Shown in pieces: positions 44,527-52,954 of a DNA stretch of 64,000 nucleotides. Under the pieces are notes generated by a model. It was not told where the DNA came from. It saw nothing but the letters and a program-made list of their open reading frames with translations, and searched no databases. The stretch's first letter is position 1. Each line of letters opens with the position of its first letter. Position numbers and translations under genes: made by a program. Source of the DNA: Marinobacter sp. ANT_B65 (GTDB lineage: Bacteria; Pseudomonadota; Gammaproteobacteria; Pseudomonadales; Oleiphilaceae); NCBI RefSeq assembly GCF_002407605.1, contig NZ_NXGV01000001.1, forward strand, positions 186,643-250,642, written 5' to 3'.

Positions 44527-45611
44527 TGCTGTGTAATAACCCCATCAACAAACCAGTCCATCTGCCATAGATCGCCATCAGATACGACTTCGCCTGCGGC
44601 GGCGCGAACCGTGCCGTTCTGGTCAGTCAGCGGGCCGGCATAGACTTGCAGTTCGCCATTCATCAGTTTCTCGCGGGCAGCCATGATCCTGGCTTCTTCT
44701 TCGTCATCAATGTTCGGTCCACAGCAGGCGATGTCAGTACCACCTTCTTCCATGGAAAGAAGCGCGCCGTGTGGTGCAGGTACCCAGTTTCCGGCGATGA
44801 TTTTTTCCAGCTCGGTTTTCAGGAAGCGATCCCAGACCCACACTGATGAACAAATGGTGGCTTCCGGAGCAAACTCACGGAAATCACGATGGTGCCCTGT
44901 GCCGTAGACGCCATTTTCCTGGGCAACCAGTTGCGGTGTCGGAGTGTCTACGTGCTGGCCGATGACATCAGCACCCTGATCGATCAGGGCCTTGGTTGCT
45001 GAGCGTTCTTTGGTGGGGTCGTTCCAGGCGCCGGTATAGACGACGGTGACGGTCGCGTCCGGGTTCATTTCCCGGGCACCCATGGCGTAGGCGTTGATCG
45101 TCCAGTTCACCACGCCGAACGGGTTAGCGGCGACGAAACCGAGCTTGCCGGATTCAGATGCTGCGCCGGCTGCCATGCCACAAAGGTACTGGCTTTCGTA
45201 AGTACGACCATAGAACGACAGCAGGTTGGGACCGTTGGTGGTGCCGGAACCGTTCAGGAAGGCTACGTCCGGATAGTCTTCGGACAGAGATTTGAACGTA
45301 TCGGAGTAACCGAATGCTGTACCGATAATGATGTTGGCGCCACGCTTGATAAAGCGTTCGACGGCTGGCCGGATAGCAGAGGCGGATTCAGGAACGCTTT
45401 CCACGTACTGGATTTTGATATCCAGCTCCTTTTCCAGGCGCTGGCGCGCTTCATCGAAGGCCTGGGTCCAGCCGCCGTCATTGGTTGGGGAAATATACAG
45501 CATGGCGATCTTTGGCGGCTCGTCGAGAGTCAGACCCTCGGCATTAGCAATGTTCATAAGGCCAAAGAAGCTGGCCAGTGCAAAACCGGCACTGAGTATT
45601 AGCTTTTTCAT
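44523..45611 (-). CDS. BMP-family substrate-binding protein (pyrimidine-locus importer)
   Basis: This periplasmic binding protein (362 residues) has a signal peptide (MKKLILSAGFALASFFGLMNIANA) and the BMP core KIAMLYISPTNDGGWTQAFDEA. It differs from the other two BMP proteins in having VGFVAANPFGVVNWTINAYA and an extra loop with a Cys-Cys pair (GGTDIACCGP). The different ligand pocket fits pyrimidine rather than purine substrates, but that is inference from its location between rut genes and the dioxygenase. Confidence 0.88.
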   Translation of the reverse strand: MKKLILSAGFALASFFGLMNIANAEGLTLDEPPKIAMLYISPTNDGGWTQAFDEARQRLEKELDIKIQYVESVPESASAIRPAVERFIKRGANIIIGTAFGYSDTFKSLSEDYPDVAFLNGSGTTNGPNLLSFYGRTYESQYLCGMAAGAASESGKLGFVAANPFGVVNWTINAYAMGAREMNPDATVTVVYTGAWNDPTKERSATKALIDQGADVIGQHVDTPTPQLVAQENGVYGTGHHRDFREFAPEATICSSVWVWDRFLKTELEKIIAGNWVPAPHGALLSMEEGGTDIACCGPNIDDEEEARIMAAREKLMNGELQVYAGPLTDQNGTVRAAAGEVVSDGDLWQMDWFVDGVITQQ

Positions 45612-45643
45612 CGAGTTATTTCCTTTGGGTTGGTAAGGCGCAG

Positions 45644-46030
45644 TTACATCATGTAGTTGATTCGAAAAACGTTACCTTCAGGGTCCAGGAGCACTGCCTG
45701 ATACCAGTTGTAGTAGGTTTTGTAGGGTTCCTTGATGATGGTGGCACCTGCGGCCAGAGCCTTGGGCACGAACTCGTCAACTTCTTCCTGGCTGTCGACA
45801 TCTATGTTGAGAAGAAACTTGCAGCCTTTAGTGTCCGAATACTCGTCCAGTTTCAGAAGCTCATAGGCGTCTGTCGCGTTAAAGCCGATGCAGGAGCGAC
45901 CTGTGTCCAGCCCACGGAAAATGGGCGAGCGGATTTCAGGAATTTCCTTGAATCCGAACAGGTCCCGGTAAAAAACGCTCAGGCCCTCAATGTCGTCGGC
46001 AAAGATGTTTACATAAGAAAGCGTGCTCAT
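45644..46030 (-). CDS. VOC-superfamily (glyoxalase/bleomycin-resistance-like) protein
   Basis: This is a 128-residue VOC protein starting MSTLSYVNIFADDIEGLSVF, with the paired beta-alpha-beta-beta-beta modules (FYRDLFGFKEIPEI; AVLLDPEGNVFRINYMM). ATG 46030 is one base past the dioxygenase stop, which decides the start. Metal ligands typical of the fold are not clear: only a C-terminal acidic residue (DPEGN) fits. It sits between dioxygenase copy 3 and the transporter, so it may isomerise or cleave a pathway intermediate, or bind it. Function is unknown. Confidence 0.75.
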   Translation of the reverse strand: MSTLSYVNIFADDIEGLSVFYRDLFGFKEIPEIRSPIFRGLDTGRSCIGFNATDAYELLKLDEYSDTKGCKFLLNIDVDSQEEVDEFVPKALAAGATIIKEPYKTYYNWYQAVLLDPEGNVFRINYMM

Positions 46031-46031
46031 T

Positions 46032-47042
46032 TCAGGCAACCTCCTGGGTACCACCAAAAGTGGTCTGTTTAACGAACTTGGATTTGAGGTGATCGCCGGA
46101 ACTGACCGGGGGGTAGGTTGCCTTGCCATTTTCGTCCAGGCAGCTTGGCAGGCATTCGATCATGGCGTCGTAGTTGGGCTGATGGAAAAAAACGATGGAC
46201 TGGCGTGGGTGAGCCGTACTTGCATCCAGCGGCGGGTTGACGACACGGTGCAGGGTAGAAATCCACTGGTCGTTGGTCCAGCGCATCATGAGATCGCCGA
46301 TATTGACCGCGAAGCTGTCCTCTGCGTAAGGCACACTCACCCAGTCCCCGTTCCGGTTACATACCTGGAGGCCGCCTGGAGAGTTATCCGGTTTGACAAT
46401 AGTCAGGCTGCCATAGTCGGTGTGGGCGCCAGCACGCATCTGGCCTTCCTCTATATTGGAGCCCATGTTGGGGTAACTGAGGGTCCTGAGCATGCTGATT
46501 TCTTTGTCGATCTTGTCGTCGAAGAAATGCTCATCAAGCTTCAGGGAGAGAGCAAAAATGCGCATCAGCGAACGGGCCAGGCTGCTCATGGCGTCGAAAT
46601 ACTCGGCGTAGGCTGCCTTGAAGCCTTCGATGGTTTCGGGCCAGACGTTCGGGGCAAAGTGGGGGCCTGCAGCGGCTCCTCGATGGTAATCATCTTCGGG
46701 CACATCGGTAGGCCCTATAGAAAATGACTCCTTCAGGTCCCCGGGAGCTGCTTCTTCCATAGAGTAGGACAGGCTTTCTTCTGCTACTGCGCTATAACCG
46801 CGCACCATATCGGGGCTGGGGCGGTCTACTTTGCGTTTTTCAGCCATGGGCAGCTGGAAAAATTTCTGGCTCAGAGAGTAAACGCGCTCCACCAGATCCC
46901 TGGGGATGCCATGGTTGGTAATTACCAGGAAGCCGATATCCTTACAGGCCCTGTCGATTTCTTTTGCCACCTGCTCTTTGCCTTCAGGGGTACCCTCGAA
47001 ATACGGGGCAAGGTCAATCGTTGGTACGTGTTGTAACTGCAT
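46032..47042 (-). CDS. 2-oxoglutarate/Fe(II) dioxygenase, isopenicillin N synthase-like (copy 3)
   Basis: This 336-residue enzyme has VPTIDLAPYF at the start, GFLVITNHGIP, iron ligands H207 and D209 (AGAHTDYGS) and H265 (STLHRVV), and R280-Q-S282 for 2-oxoglutarate. ATG 47042 has a strong GGAGGG ribosome site; the frame upstream to 47135 overlaps the promoter. It heads the operon dioxygenase-VOC-ABC importer-YdfG. By position between a pyrimidine importer and rut genes, it could be a thymine 7-hydroxylase-like enzyme that converts thymine to uracil-level compounds. That is inference. Confidence 0.86.
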   Translation of the reverse strand: MQLQHVPTIDLAPYFEGTPEGKEQVAKEIDRACKDIGFLVITNHGIPRDLVERVYSLSQKFFQLPMAEKRKVDRPSPDMVRGYSAVAEESLSYSMEEAAPGDLKESFSIGPTDVPEDDYHRGAAAGPHFAPNVWPETIEGFKAAYAEYFDAMSSLARSLMRIFALSLKLDEHFFDDKIDKEISMLRTLSYPNMGSNIEEGQMRAGAHTDYGSLTIVKPDNSPGGLQVCNRNGDWVSVPYAEDSFAVNIGDLMMRWTNDQWISTLHRVVNPPLDASTAHPRQSIVFFHQPNYDAMIECLPSCLDENGKATYPPVSSGDHLKSKFVKQTTFGGTQEVA

Positions 47043-47127
47043 GGTACACACCCTCCTTTCAGTACTGTTGTGGCGAGAAGGGCCTGGCGTTGGCCAGAAA
47101 AACGGATTCTCGCTTGCTGAAAGACTC

Positions 47128-47143
47128 AGCAGCAAGTGTGCCA
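47128..47143 (-). promoter_or_regulatory. Sigma-54 promoter of the dioxygenase-transporter operon
   Basis: Minus strand TGGCACACTTGCTGCT has a perfect TGGCAC at -24, correct spacing, and CTGCT at -12. Transcription would start near 47117, 75 bases before ATG 47042. Confidence 0.6.
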
Positions 47144-47196
47144 GTTTATTAAATTACATAAAAAACAGCGTCTTAGGTTTTTAGCGAGGTTTTATG

Positions 47197-47212
47197 CGGA
47201 TCAAATGGTCTG
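47197..47212. promoter_or_regulatory. RutR-like operator upstream of the dioxygenase-transporter operon
   Basis: CGGATCAAATGGTCTG shares 13 of 16 bases with the perfect palindrome at 48115-48130, including the whole right half. It lies 54 bases upstream of the sigma-54 element on the minus strand. Confidence 0.5.
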
Positions 47213-47286
47213 GATTAGAGTGCATGGTTCTGAGTTAGGCTCAAAGATAGGCACAAAATGGGGGCGGGAGGTTTCCCTGATACAGA

Positions 47287-47988
47287 TCAGGTGGTTTTTC
47301 GAGGGGTTACACCATTCAGGATGATCGTTTCGAGACTGATCAGCGTTTCTTTAAAGAAGCCGGGGTCGTCCAGAGTCTTCCCGGCGACGGCTTCGACCTG
47401 AACGCGAAAGTCTGCGTAGTGCTGGGTTGTTGCCCAAAGCGAGAAAATCAGGTGATAGGGTTCTACGGCGGTCAGTTTGCCCTGGTCAATCCACGTCTGA
47501 ATAACTGCAATTTTGTTCTCCACCAGGTCGTGAAGTGGCTGTTGCAGTTCTGTCAGCATCAGTGGGGCTCCCTGCATGACTTCCATGCAGAAAAGGCGGG
47601 ATTCCGCCGGGTGGTCACGGGAGAATTCCAGCTTGACCCTGAGATAGTCCCGTATGGCTTCTATCGGGTCCCGGTCTTCCGTAAAGGATCTGAGCGGCTT
47701 GAGCCACAGGTCCAGAAGGCTTCGTAGTACGCTGACATAAAGCTCTTCTTTATTGTTGAAATAATAGAAAAGGTTGGTTTTCGATACATCTGCCAGCGAG
47801 GCTATCTGTTCGATGCTTGCTCCGTGCAGTCCGTACTTTGAGAAGGTTGCCAGTGCGGCTTCAAGTATAACCGCGCGTTTTCTTTCACTGTTGCGAAGTC
47901 TTCTGTTAAGTGATGCAGCAGACGGCACCCGCTGTTGCTTGCGTGAAGGCTGTCGGGCTGGTTCCTTGCCTTTAATGCTGGCACTCAC
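47287..47988 (-). CDS. rutR: TetR-family regulator RutR
   Basis: RutR represses the rut operon and is released by uracil. The 233-residue product has the helix-turn-helix region GASIEQIASLADVSKTNLFYYF and matches E. coli RutR closely in the ligand-binding domain (ESRLFCMEVMQGAPLM; PYHLIFSLWATTQHYADFRVQ). It is divergent to rutA with a perfect 16-bp palindrome (48115-48130) in the intergenic region, as expected for its own and the rut promoter. A second RutR-like gene is at 26328-27017. Confidence 0.92.
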   Translation of the reverse strand: MSASIKGKEPARQPSRKQQRVPSAASLNRRLRNSERKRAVILEAALATFSKYGLHGASIEQIASLADVSKTNLFYYFNNKEELYVSVLRSLLDLWLKPLRSFTEDRDPIEAIRDYLRVKLEFSRDHPAESRLFCMEVMQGAPLMLTELQQPLHDLVENKIAVIQTWIDQGKLTAVEPYHLIFSLWATTQHYADFRVQVEAVAGKTLDDPGFFKETLISLETIILNGVTPRKTT

Positions 47989-48091
47989 ATGACTCTCCGC
48001 TGTTTGAATCCGGGGCTCATTCTAGCACCGGAATCTGCAATGAATAGGTCCTTTGATCGTTTCATTGACCTTGCCCCAAAAACGAACGTGG

Positions 48092-48108
48092 TGCACAAAC
48101 CAAGTGCT
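48092..48108. promoter_or_regulatory. NtrC-like binding site upstream of rutA
   Basis: TGCACAAACCAAGTGCT contains GCAC-N7-GTGC, the core of NtrC enhancer sites. It is about 80-90 bases upstream of the sigma-54 element at 48185, a typical enhancer distance. Confidence 0.5.
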
Positions 48109-48114
48109 CTAAAG

Positions 48115-48130
48115 CAGACCATATGGTCTG
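48115..48130. promoter_or_regulatory. RutR operator (perfect 16-bp palindrome)
   Basis: CAGACCATATGGTCTG is perfectly self-complementary and keeps the ACCA-NN-TGGT core of the RutR consensus. It lies between divergent rutR and rutA, 55 bases upstream of the candidate sigma-54 element and next to the NtrC-like site. Confidence 0.72.
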
Positions 48131-48184
48131 AACCTTCTCTTGTTTATTTCCTACTTCACTGAAAATAAAGAATAAAACAACTTA

Positions 48185-48200
48185 TGGCCGGTATTGTGCT
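48185..48200 (+). promoter_or_regulatory. Candidate sigma-54 promoter of rutABCDEF
   Basis: TGGCCGGTATTGTGCT has correct GG-N10-GC spacing but a weaker -24 and -12. Transcription would start near 48211, 54 bases before ATG 48265. The E. coli rut operon is also NtrC/sigma-54 dependent. Confidence 0.45.
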
Positions 48201-48264
48201 GAAGCTTGACTCAAGAGTGGTGTTTCTAGCGTCACCATAAAACCGGAACCGTGAGGTGAAACAG

Positions 48265-49368
48265 ATGAGCGAACAGATGAATATCGGGGTCTTCATTCCT
48301 ATCGGCAACAATGGATGGTTGATTTCAAAGAACTCGCCGCAGTACATGCCGACCTTTGAGTTGAACAAAGAGATCACCCAGAAAGCTGAAAGCTATGGCT
48401 TTGACTTTGCACTGTCGATGATCAAATTGCGCGGTTTTGGGGGAGAAACGGAGTTCTGGGAGCATAACCTGGAGTCTTTTACCCTGATGGCCGGCCTGGC
48501 AGCGGTCACCAGCAAGATCCAACTGTTCGCTACTGCAGCCACACTTACCATGCCTCCGGCAATTGTTGCCCGTATGGCCTCCACCATCGATTCCATTTCG
48601 GATGGCCGTTTCGGGGTTAATCTGGTAACCGGGTGGCAGAAACCTGAATACTCCCAGATGGGCCTGTGGCCAGGGGATGAGTTCTTTGGTTCCCGTTACG
48701 AATATCTGGGTGAGTATGCACAGGTATTGAGGGATCTCTGGGCCACTGGCCGCAGTGATTTCAAGGGTGAGCATTTCCAGATGGACGACTGCCGGGTAAG
48801 CCCCCTTCCCAAGGCAGATATGAAGGTTATCTGCGCCGGCCAGAGCGAGGCTGGCATGGCGTTTACGGCCAAATATGCCGACTACAACTTCTGTTTTGGC
48901 AAGGGCGTGAATACCCCGACTGCCTTTGCACCGACAGTGGAACGCCTGGTAGAGGCTATCGAAACATCCGGCCGTGATGTCAGCTCTGTTGCCCTGTTTA
49001 TGATTATTGCTGACAAAACCGATGAGGCCGCGCGTGCGCGTTGGGAATTCTACAAGGAAGGTGTCGATGAGGAAGCTGTGGCCTGGCTGGGTACTCAGGG
49101 CGCGGCAGACAAGACGTCGAAATCTGATACCAACATTCGCCAGATGGCAGACCCTACTTCTGCAGTAAATATCAACATGGGCACACTGGTTGGTTCCTAT
49201 GAGAACGTTGCCCGGATGCTGGATGAAGTGTCCACCGTGGATGGTGTCAGCGGTGTCATGCTCACCTTTGATGACTTTGTTCAGGGCATTGAAGACTTTG
49301 GTAAATACATCCAGCCACTGATGACGAGTCGTGTCCACGTAACGGGTCAGGTGGAGGAGGCCGTATGA
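48265..49368 (+). CDS. rutA: Pyrimidine monooxygenase RutA
   Basis: RutA opens the uracil ring with FMNH2 and oxygen, giving the (Z)-3-ureidoacrylate peroxyacid/ureidoacrylate. The 367-residue product is a luciferase-like flavin monooxygenase with [20 protein letters not shown] at the start and [18 protein letters not shown] in the core, both RutA-specific. I chose ATG 48265, after GAGG; GTG 48256 is possible. It overlaps rutB by four bases. RutF supplies reduced flavin. Confidence 0.95.
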   Translation: MSEQMNIGVFIPIGNNGWLISKNSPQYMPTFELNKEITQKAESYGFDFALSMIKLRGFGGETEFWEHNLESFTLMAGLAAVTSKIQLFATAATLTMPPAIVARMASTIDSISDGRFGVNLVTGWQKPEYSQMGLWPGDEFFGSRYEYLGEYAQVLRDLWATGRSDFKGEHFQMDDCRVSPLPKADMKVICAGQSEAGMAFTAKYADYNFCFGKGVNTPTAFAPTVERLVEAIETSGRDVSSVALFMIIADKTDEAARARWEFYKEGVDEEAVAWLGTQGAADKTSKSDTNIRQMADPTSAVNINMGTLVGSYENVARMLDEVSTVDGVSGVMLTFDDFVQGIEDFGKYIQPLMTSRVHVTGQVEEAV

Positions 49369-50135
49369 ATATCGCAACCGAAAAGTCAGGTTACGCCCTT
49401 TGTACCGGTGGCGAAGCAGTACTTGAGCTGCCGGGTAGGCCAGAGCCGCTGCACATGCGTGCCAGTGAAACAGCACTGATTGTCGTTGATATGCAGAATG
49501 CTTACTCCACCATTGGCGGCTATCTGGATAAAGCCGGTTTTGATGTGTCTGCGACTGGCCCGGTTATCCAGCAAATCAAACGGGCCATTTGCGCGGCAAG
49601 AGCAGCCGGTATACCTGTGATCTTCTTCCAGAATGGCTGGGACCCGCAGTACGTTGAGGCGGGCGGCCCGGGCTCTCCGAACTGGTACAAGTCCAATGCC
49701 CTGAAGGCTATGCGCAAGGAACCAGAGCTTAATGGCAGTCTCCTTGCCAAGGGTACATGGGACTACGATCTGGTAGACGAACTGCAGCCGCAGGCGGGCG
49801 ATATAGTTATACCAAAGCCCCGTTACAGTGGCTTTTTCAATACTGCCTTTGACAGCATCCTGCGCAGTCGTGGTATCCGCAATCTGGTGTTTACCGGTAT
49901 TGCTACCAACGTTTGTGTTGAATCCACCCTGCGTGATGGCTTCTTTCTGGAGTACTTCGGAGTGGTTCTTGCCGATGCCACCTACCAGGCCGGGCCTGAG
50001 TTCATTCAGCAGGCGGCTCTGTACAACATTGAAACCTTCTTTGGCTGGGTATCCAGTACCGACGATTTCTGCAATACGTTTGGCTCTTCAAGCGAAACAG
50101 CAACATCCACCCAGTCTCAAACCAGCCCTGTATAA
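49365..50135 (+). CDS. rutB: Ureidoacrylate amidohydrolase RutB
   Basis: RutB hydrolyses ureidoacrylate to 3-aminoacrylate and carbamate, which breaks down to ammonia and CO2. It is an isochorismatase-fold cysteine hydrolase of 256 residues; the triad is Asp in IVVDMQNAY, Lys in [12 protein letters not shown] and Cys in [16 protein letters not shown]. It shares the fold with the two ureide hydrolases at 54782-56194 but differs in motif residues around the Lys (PKPRYSG versus DKPGKG). Confidence 0.95.
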   Translation: MNIATEKSGYALCTGGEAVLELPGRPEPLHMRASETALIVVDMQNAYSTIGGYLDKAGFDVSATGPVIQQIKRAICAARAAGIPVIFFQNGWDPQYVEAGGPGSPNWYKSNALKAMRKEPELNGSLLAKGTWDYDLVDELQPQAGDIVIPKPRYSGFFNTAFDSILRSRGIRNLVFTGIATNVCVESTLRDGFFLEYFGVVLADATYQAGPEFIQQAALYNIETFFGWVSSTDDFCNTFGSSSETATSTQSQTSPV

Positions 50136-50151
50136 ACAACGGAGATTTATC

Positions 50152-50538
50152 ATGCCTAAAACATCCATTATTCCAGAAGGTACCGGCAAGCCGCTGGCAC
50201 CCTATGTACCTGGCTCCATGGCTAACGATGTACTTTATGTTTCCGGAACCCTGCCGTTCGACAAGGACAATAACGTAGTTCATGTGGGTGATGCTGAAGC
50301 CCAGACCCGGCACGTGCTGGAGGCTATCAAAGGCGTTGTTGAAGCGGCGAATGGCACCATGGATGACGTTACTTTCAACATGATTATGGTGACGGACTGG
50401 GACAACTATGACGCAGTCAACAAGGTCTATGCCGAATACTTTCCGGGTGAAAAACCTGCCCGTTATTGTATCAAGTGCGGTCTGGTCAAGCCGGATGCTC
50501 TGGTGGAAATCGCCAGTATTGCGCACGTAGGAAAATGA
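50152..50538 (+). CDS. rutC: 3-aminoacrylate deaminase RutC (Rid family)
   Basis: RutC is a YjgF/Rid-family protein of 128 residues that hydrolyses aminoacrylate to malonic semialdehyde. It starts [20 protein letters not shown] and has the Rid signature region [20 protein letters not shown] with the Arg that contacts the carboxylate. GGAG precedes ATG 50152. Its stop overlaps the rutD start. Confidence 0.95.
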   Translation: MPKTSIIPEGTGKPLAPYVPGSMANDVLYVSGTLPFDKDNNVVHVGDAEAQTRHVLEAIKGVVEAANGTMDDVTFNMIMVTDWDNYDAVNKVYAEYFPGEKPARYCIKCGLVKPDALVEIASIAHVGK

Positions 50539-51371
50539 TGAACGGTACAGCCGGTGCACTCTACTGGGAGACCTGTGGCCCGGAAGACGGTGAAACGGTC
50601 GTGTTGAGTGCCGGTCTGGGAGGTTCAGGTAAATACTGGGCTTCCCAGATACCGGCACTCGCTGAGCGCTACCGGGTTCTGGTTTATGACCAGTTTGGCA
50701 CTGGTCGCAGCCCGGGTGAGGTGCCGGAACTCTATACTGTTGCAGATATGGCGGCAGAGCTCGATGTGCTCCTCGCAGAAACTACCGCCGGCCCGGTGCA
50801 CTTTGTAGGCCATGCACTTGGCGGGCTGATAGGCCTTGAGCTGGCGCGGCTCTCACCGGAACGGGTAGGAAGCCTGCTGCTGATAAATGCCTGGGCAGAG
50901 CCTAATGCCTATTCCAGCCGTTGTTTCTCTGTTCGTCGCAAACTGTTGATAAGTGAGGGGCCAGAGGCGTATCTGGAGGCCCAGCCTCTGTTTCTCTACC
51001 CCCCGGTGTGGATTGCGGAGAACAGCGACTGGCTTGAGCAGGAAACTGCTCACCAGCTTGCAGGCTTTCCGCCGCCGGAGAATCTGTTACATCGCCTGCG
51101 GGCCCTGCAAGCCTGGAAAATAGCTCCTGAGGAGCTGGCGGAGGTGCAGGCAGGCTCCCTCGTTCTGGCCACCAGGGATGACGCCCTTGTGCCCTGGAAT
51201 TGTTCCCAGAAACTGGCCGCAGGATTGCCGTGCTCCAGCGTACAGCTTTTACCGGCGGGCGGACATGCGATCAATGTCACTGAGCCGGAACGGTTTAATG
51301 CGCTGATGCTCAACCATCTCCGGAAATACCGCCTGCCCACGGCAACCATAACGACTCAGGAGGCTTCATGA
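50535..51371 (+). CDS. rutD: RutD alpha/beta-hydrolase-fold protein
   Basis: RutD increases the rate of aminoacrylate hydrolysis in the Rut pathway. The 278-residue protein has the alpha/beta-hydrolase fold, with [19 protein letters not shown] at the start and [10 protein letters not shown]. The nucleophile elbow reads GHALGG, so the usual Ser is Ala, as I recall for E. coli RutD; it should not work as a classical serine hydrolase. A C-terminal GGHAIN His remains. Start is ATG 50535 overlapping the rutC stop (50538 is also possible). Confidence 0.92.
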   Translation: MMNGTAGALYWETCGPEDGETVVLSAGLGGSGKYWASQIPALAERYRVLVYDQFGTGRSPGEVPELYTVADMAAELDVLLAETTAGPVHFVGHALGGLIGLELARLSPERVGSLLLINAWAEPNAYSSRCFSVRRKLLISEGPEAYLEAQPLFLYPPVWIAENSDWLEQETAHQLAGFPPPENLLHRLRALQAWKIAPEELAEVQAGSLVLATRDDALVPWNCSQKLAAGLPCSSVQLLPAGGHAINVTEPERFNALMLNHLRKYRLPTATITTQEAS

Positions 51372-51958
51372 GCCAACAACTGGAAACCAGAGCTCTCGAC
51401 CAACTGTTTTCCGAGGCCCGCACCCATAATGGCTGGCAGAGCCAGCCGGTAACCGATGAGACCCTGCGTCAGCTCTACGAGCTGGTAAAAATGGGGCCTA
51501 CGTCGGCCAACTGCAGCCCGGCCCGGTTTGAGTTTATTTGTAGTGACGATGGCAAGAAGAAGCTGGAGCCGTGTCTGTCCAGTGGCAATCGGGAAAAGAC
51601 AATGACGGCGCCGGTAACGGTCATAGTGGCATATGACGAAGAATTCTATGAACGCCTGCCAGAGCTGTTTCCCCACGGTGATGCCCGCAGCTGGTTTACC
51701 AGCAGCCCGGAAATGGCACATGAAACGGCCTTCCGGAACAGCTCCATGCAGGCGGCTTATCTGATTCTGGCGGCACGCTCTCTGGGCCTGGACACTGGCC
51801 CAATGTCTGGTTTCGATCCCGGGAAAGTGAATGAGGCTTTTTTCGCCGGTACCAGCTGGAAAGTGAATCTTCTGATCAATCTGGGCTATGGCGACCCGGA
51901 GAAACTCTACGACAGATTAATGCGGCTTGAATTCGATGACGCCTGTCGCCTGTCCTGA
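51368..51958 (+). CDS. rutE: Malonic semialdehyde reductase RutE (nitroreductase family)
   Basis: RutE, a 196-residue nitroreductase-fold flavoenzyme, reduces malonic semialdehyde to 3-hydroxypropionate. Motifs include [34 protein letters not shown] and [13 protein letters not shown]. It overlaps rutD by four bases. The YdfG-like SDR at 40183 could perform the same reduction, so the locus appears to hold two reductases for this toxic aldehyde. Confidence 0.94.
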   Translation: MSQQLETRALDQLFSEARTHNGWQSQPVTDETLRQLYELVKMGPTSANCSPARFEFICSDDGKKKLEPCLSSGNREKTMTAPVTVIVAYDEEFYERLPELFPHGDARSWFTSSPEMAHETAFRNSSMQAAYLILAARSLGLDTGPMSGFDPGKVNEAFFAGTSWKVNLLINLGYGDPEKLYDRLMRLEFDDACRLS

Positions 51959-51970
51959 AAGGAGAAAACC

Positions 51971-52501
51971 ATGAAACCACAGCAGCAACTTCGTGAGGTT
52001 ATGGCCATGCCACCCCAGGTGGACAAGCAGACATTCCGGGACGCCATGTCGACACTGGCTGCAGCCGTGAATATTGTGACTACGGACGGGCCAGGTGGTC
52101 GCGCGGGGTTTACCGCAACGGCAGTCTGCAGTGTCTGCGATGAGCCCCCCACGTTACTGGTCTGCCTGAATCGGGGTGCCTCGGTTTACGATGCATTCAG
52201 CGACAGTCAGAACCTGTGCGTTAATACTCTTGCAAATAGTCAGTCTGACTTGTCAGGCATATTTGGAGGGAAGTCTGAGATGGAGCAGAGATTTGCGGCT
52301 GCAGACTGGACTACGGCGGTTACGGGTGCACCTGTGCTGGAAGGTGCCCTTATCAGTTTTGATTGTACGATCAGTAAACGGGTAAGCGTAGGAACCCACG
52401 ATATCCTGTTTTGTGAAGTTGCCAGTGTCAGACAGCAGGAAGAGGTTGGCAGTCTGGTTTATTTCGATCGTGGTTATCACCAACTGAAATCCAGTCGATA
52501 A
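51971..52501 (+). CDS. rutF: FMN reductase RutF
   Basis: RutF makes FMNH2 with NADH for RutA. The 176-residue protein has the flavin-reductase-like split-barrel fold: [40 protein letters not shown] covers the flavin-binding region, and [12 protein letters not shown] is the family's second motif. It is the last gene of the operon (rutG is absent); AGGAGA precedes its start. It converges with the ureide operon, whose last gene ends 58 bases on. Confidence 0.94.
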   Translation: MKPQQQLREVMAMPPQVDKQTFRDAMSTLAAAVNIVTTDGPGGRAGFTATAVCSVCDEPPTLLVCLNRGASVYDAFSDSQNLCVNTLANSQSDLSGIFGGKSEMEQRFAAADWTTAVTGAPVLEGALISFDCTISKRVSVGTHDILFCEVASVRQQEEVGSLVYFDRGYHQLKSSR

Positions 52502-52558
52502 GTAGCAGATACAGCCAGGCCAGAGCCCGGCTGCATTGTTGTTCATCTGAGTAAATAG

Positions 52559-52954
52559 TTATGCAGGGGGTGTCTGCATCACACTGACGTGAGCGGCCAC
52601 CACCTTCCAGCCTTCAGCGAATCGGACCCAGGTCTGCATCTGGCGGCCCAGATTGTCTGTTTCGCCATCCCGGAACTGAGTGCTGACGGTGGCGAAGGTG
52701 TCACCAAAGGTAGTTACCACCGTGCCATGAAGGGTCCGGCCCGGCCCTACTGGCTGGCATTGCCGCCTATAAGCTTCGATAGCGTCGGCGCCGTAGAGAT
52801 TTTCGGCAACGCCAAAGCGGACCGTGAATTCAGAACTCCAGAAATAGCCGTCAAGTACCTCCAGTTTGTTATCGAGCAGGGCCTTTTCATAGGTCTCGAA
52901 GGCATAGGTGACGCTGGCAACTGCGTCGGGTGCATTGACGATCAGGTCAGTCAT
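52559..52954 (-). CDS. atzH: AtzH-like DUF3225 (NTF2-fold) protein
   Basis: This 131-residue protein of the SnoaL/NTF2-like fold matches AtzH (DUF3225), which occurs beside allophanate hydrolase in cyanuric acid and biuret clusters. Landmarks are FWSSEFTVRFGVAENLYGAD, RTLHGTVVTTFGDTFATVST and MQTWVRFAEGWKVVAAHVS. ATG 52954 overlaps the end of the allophanate hydrolase gene by 8 bases. Its role is not established; it may act on or bind the carboxylated ureide intermediates. Confidence 0.82.
   Translation of the reverse strand: MTDLIVNAPDAVASVTYAFETYEKALLDNKLEVLDGYFWSSEFTVRFGVAENLYGADAIEAYRRQCQPVGPGRTLHGTVVTTFGDTFATVSTQFRDGETDNLGRQMQTWVRFAEGWKVVAAHVSVMQTPPA

Noticed and set aside
48325..49476. 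Long open frame (383 codons) on the minus strand across rutA
   Set aside because: Antisense shadow of rutA; His/Cys-rich composition without any recognisable domain, and no ribosome site.
52515..52540. Imperfect GC-rich hairpin between rutF and the AtzH-like gene as terminator
   Set aside because: Short stem with mismatches and no T-run on either strand.
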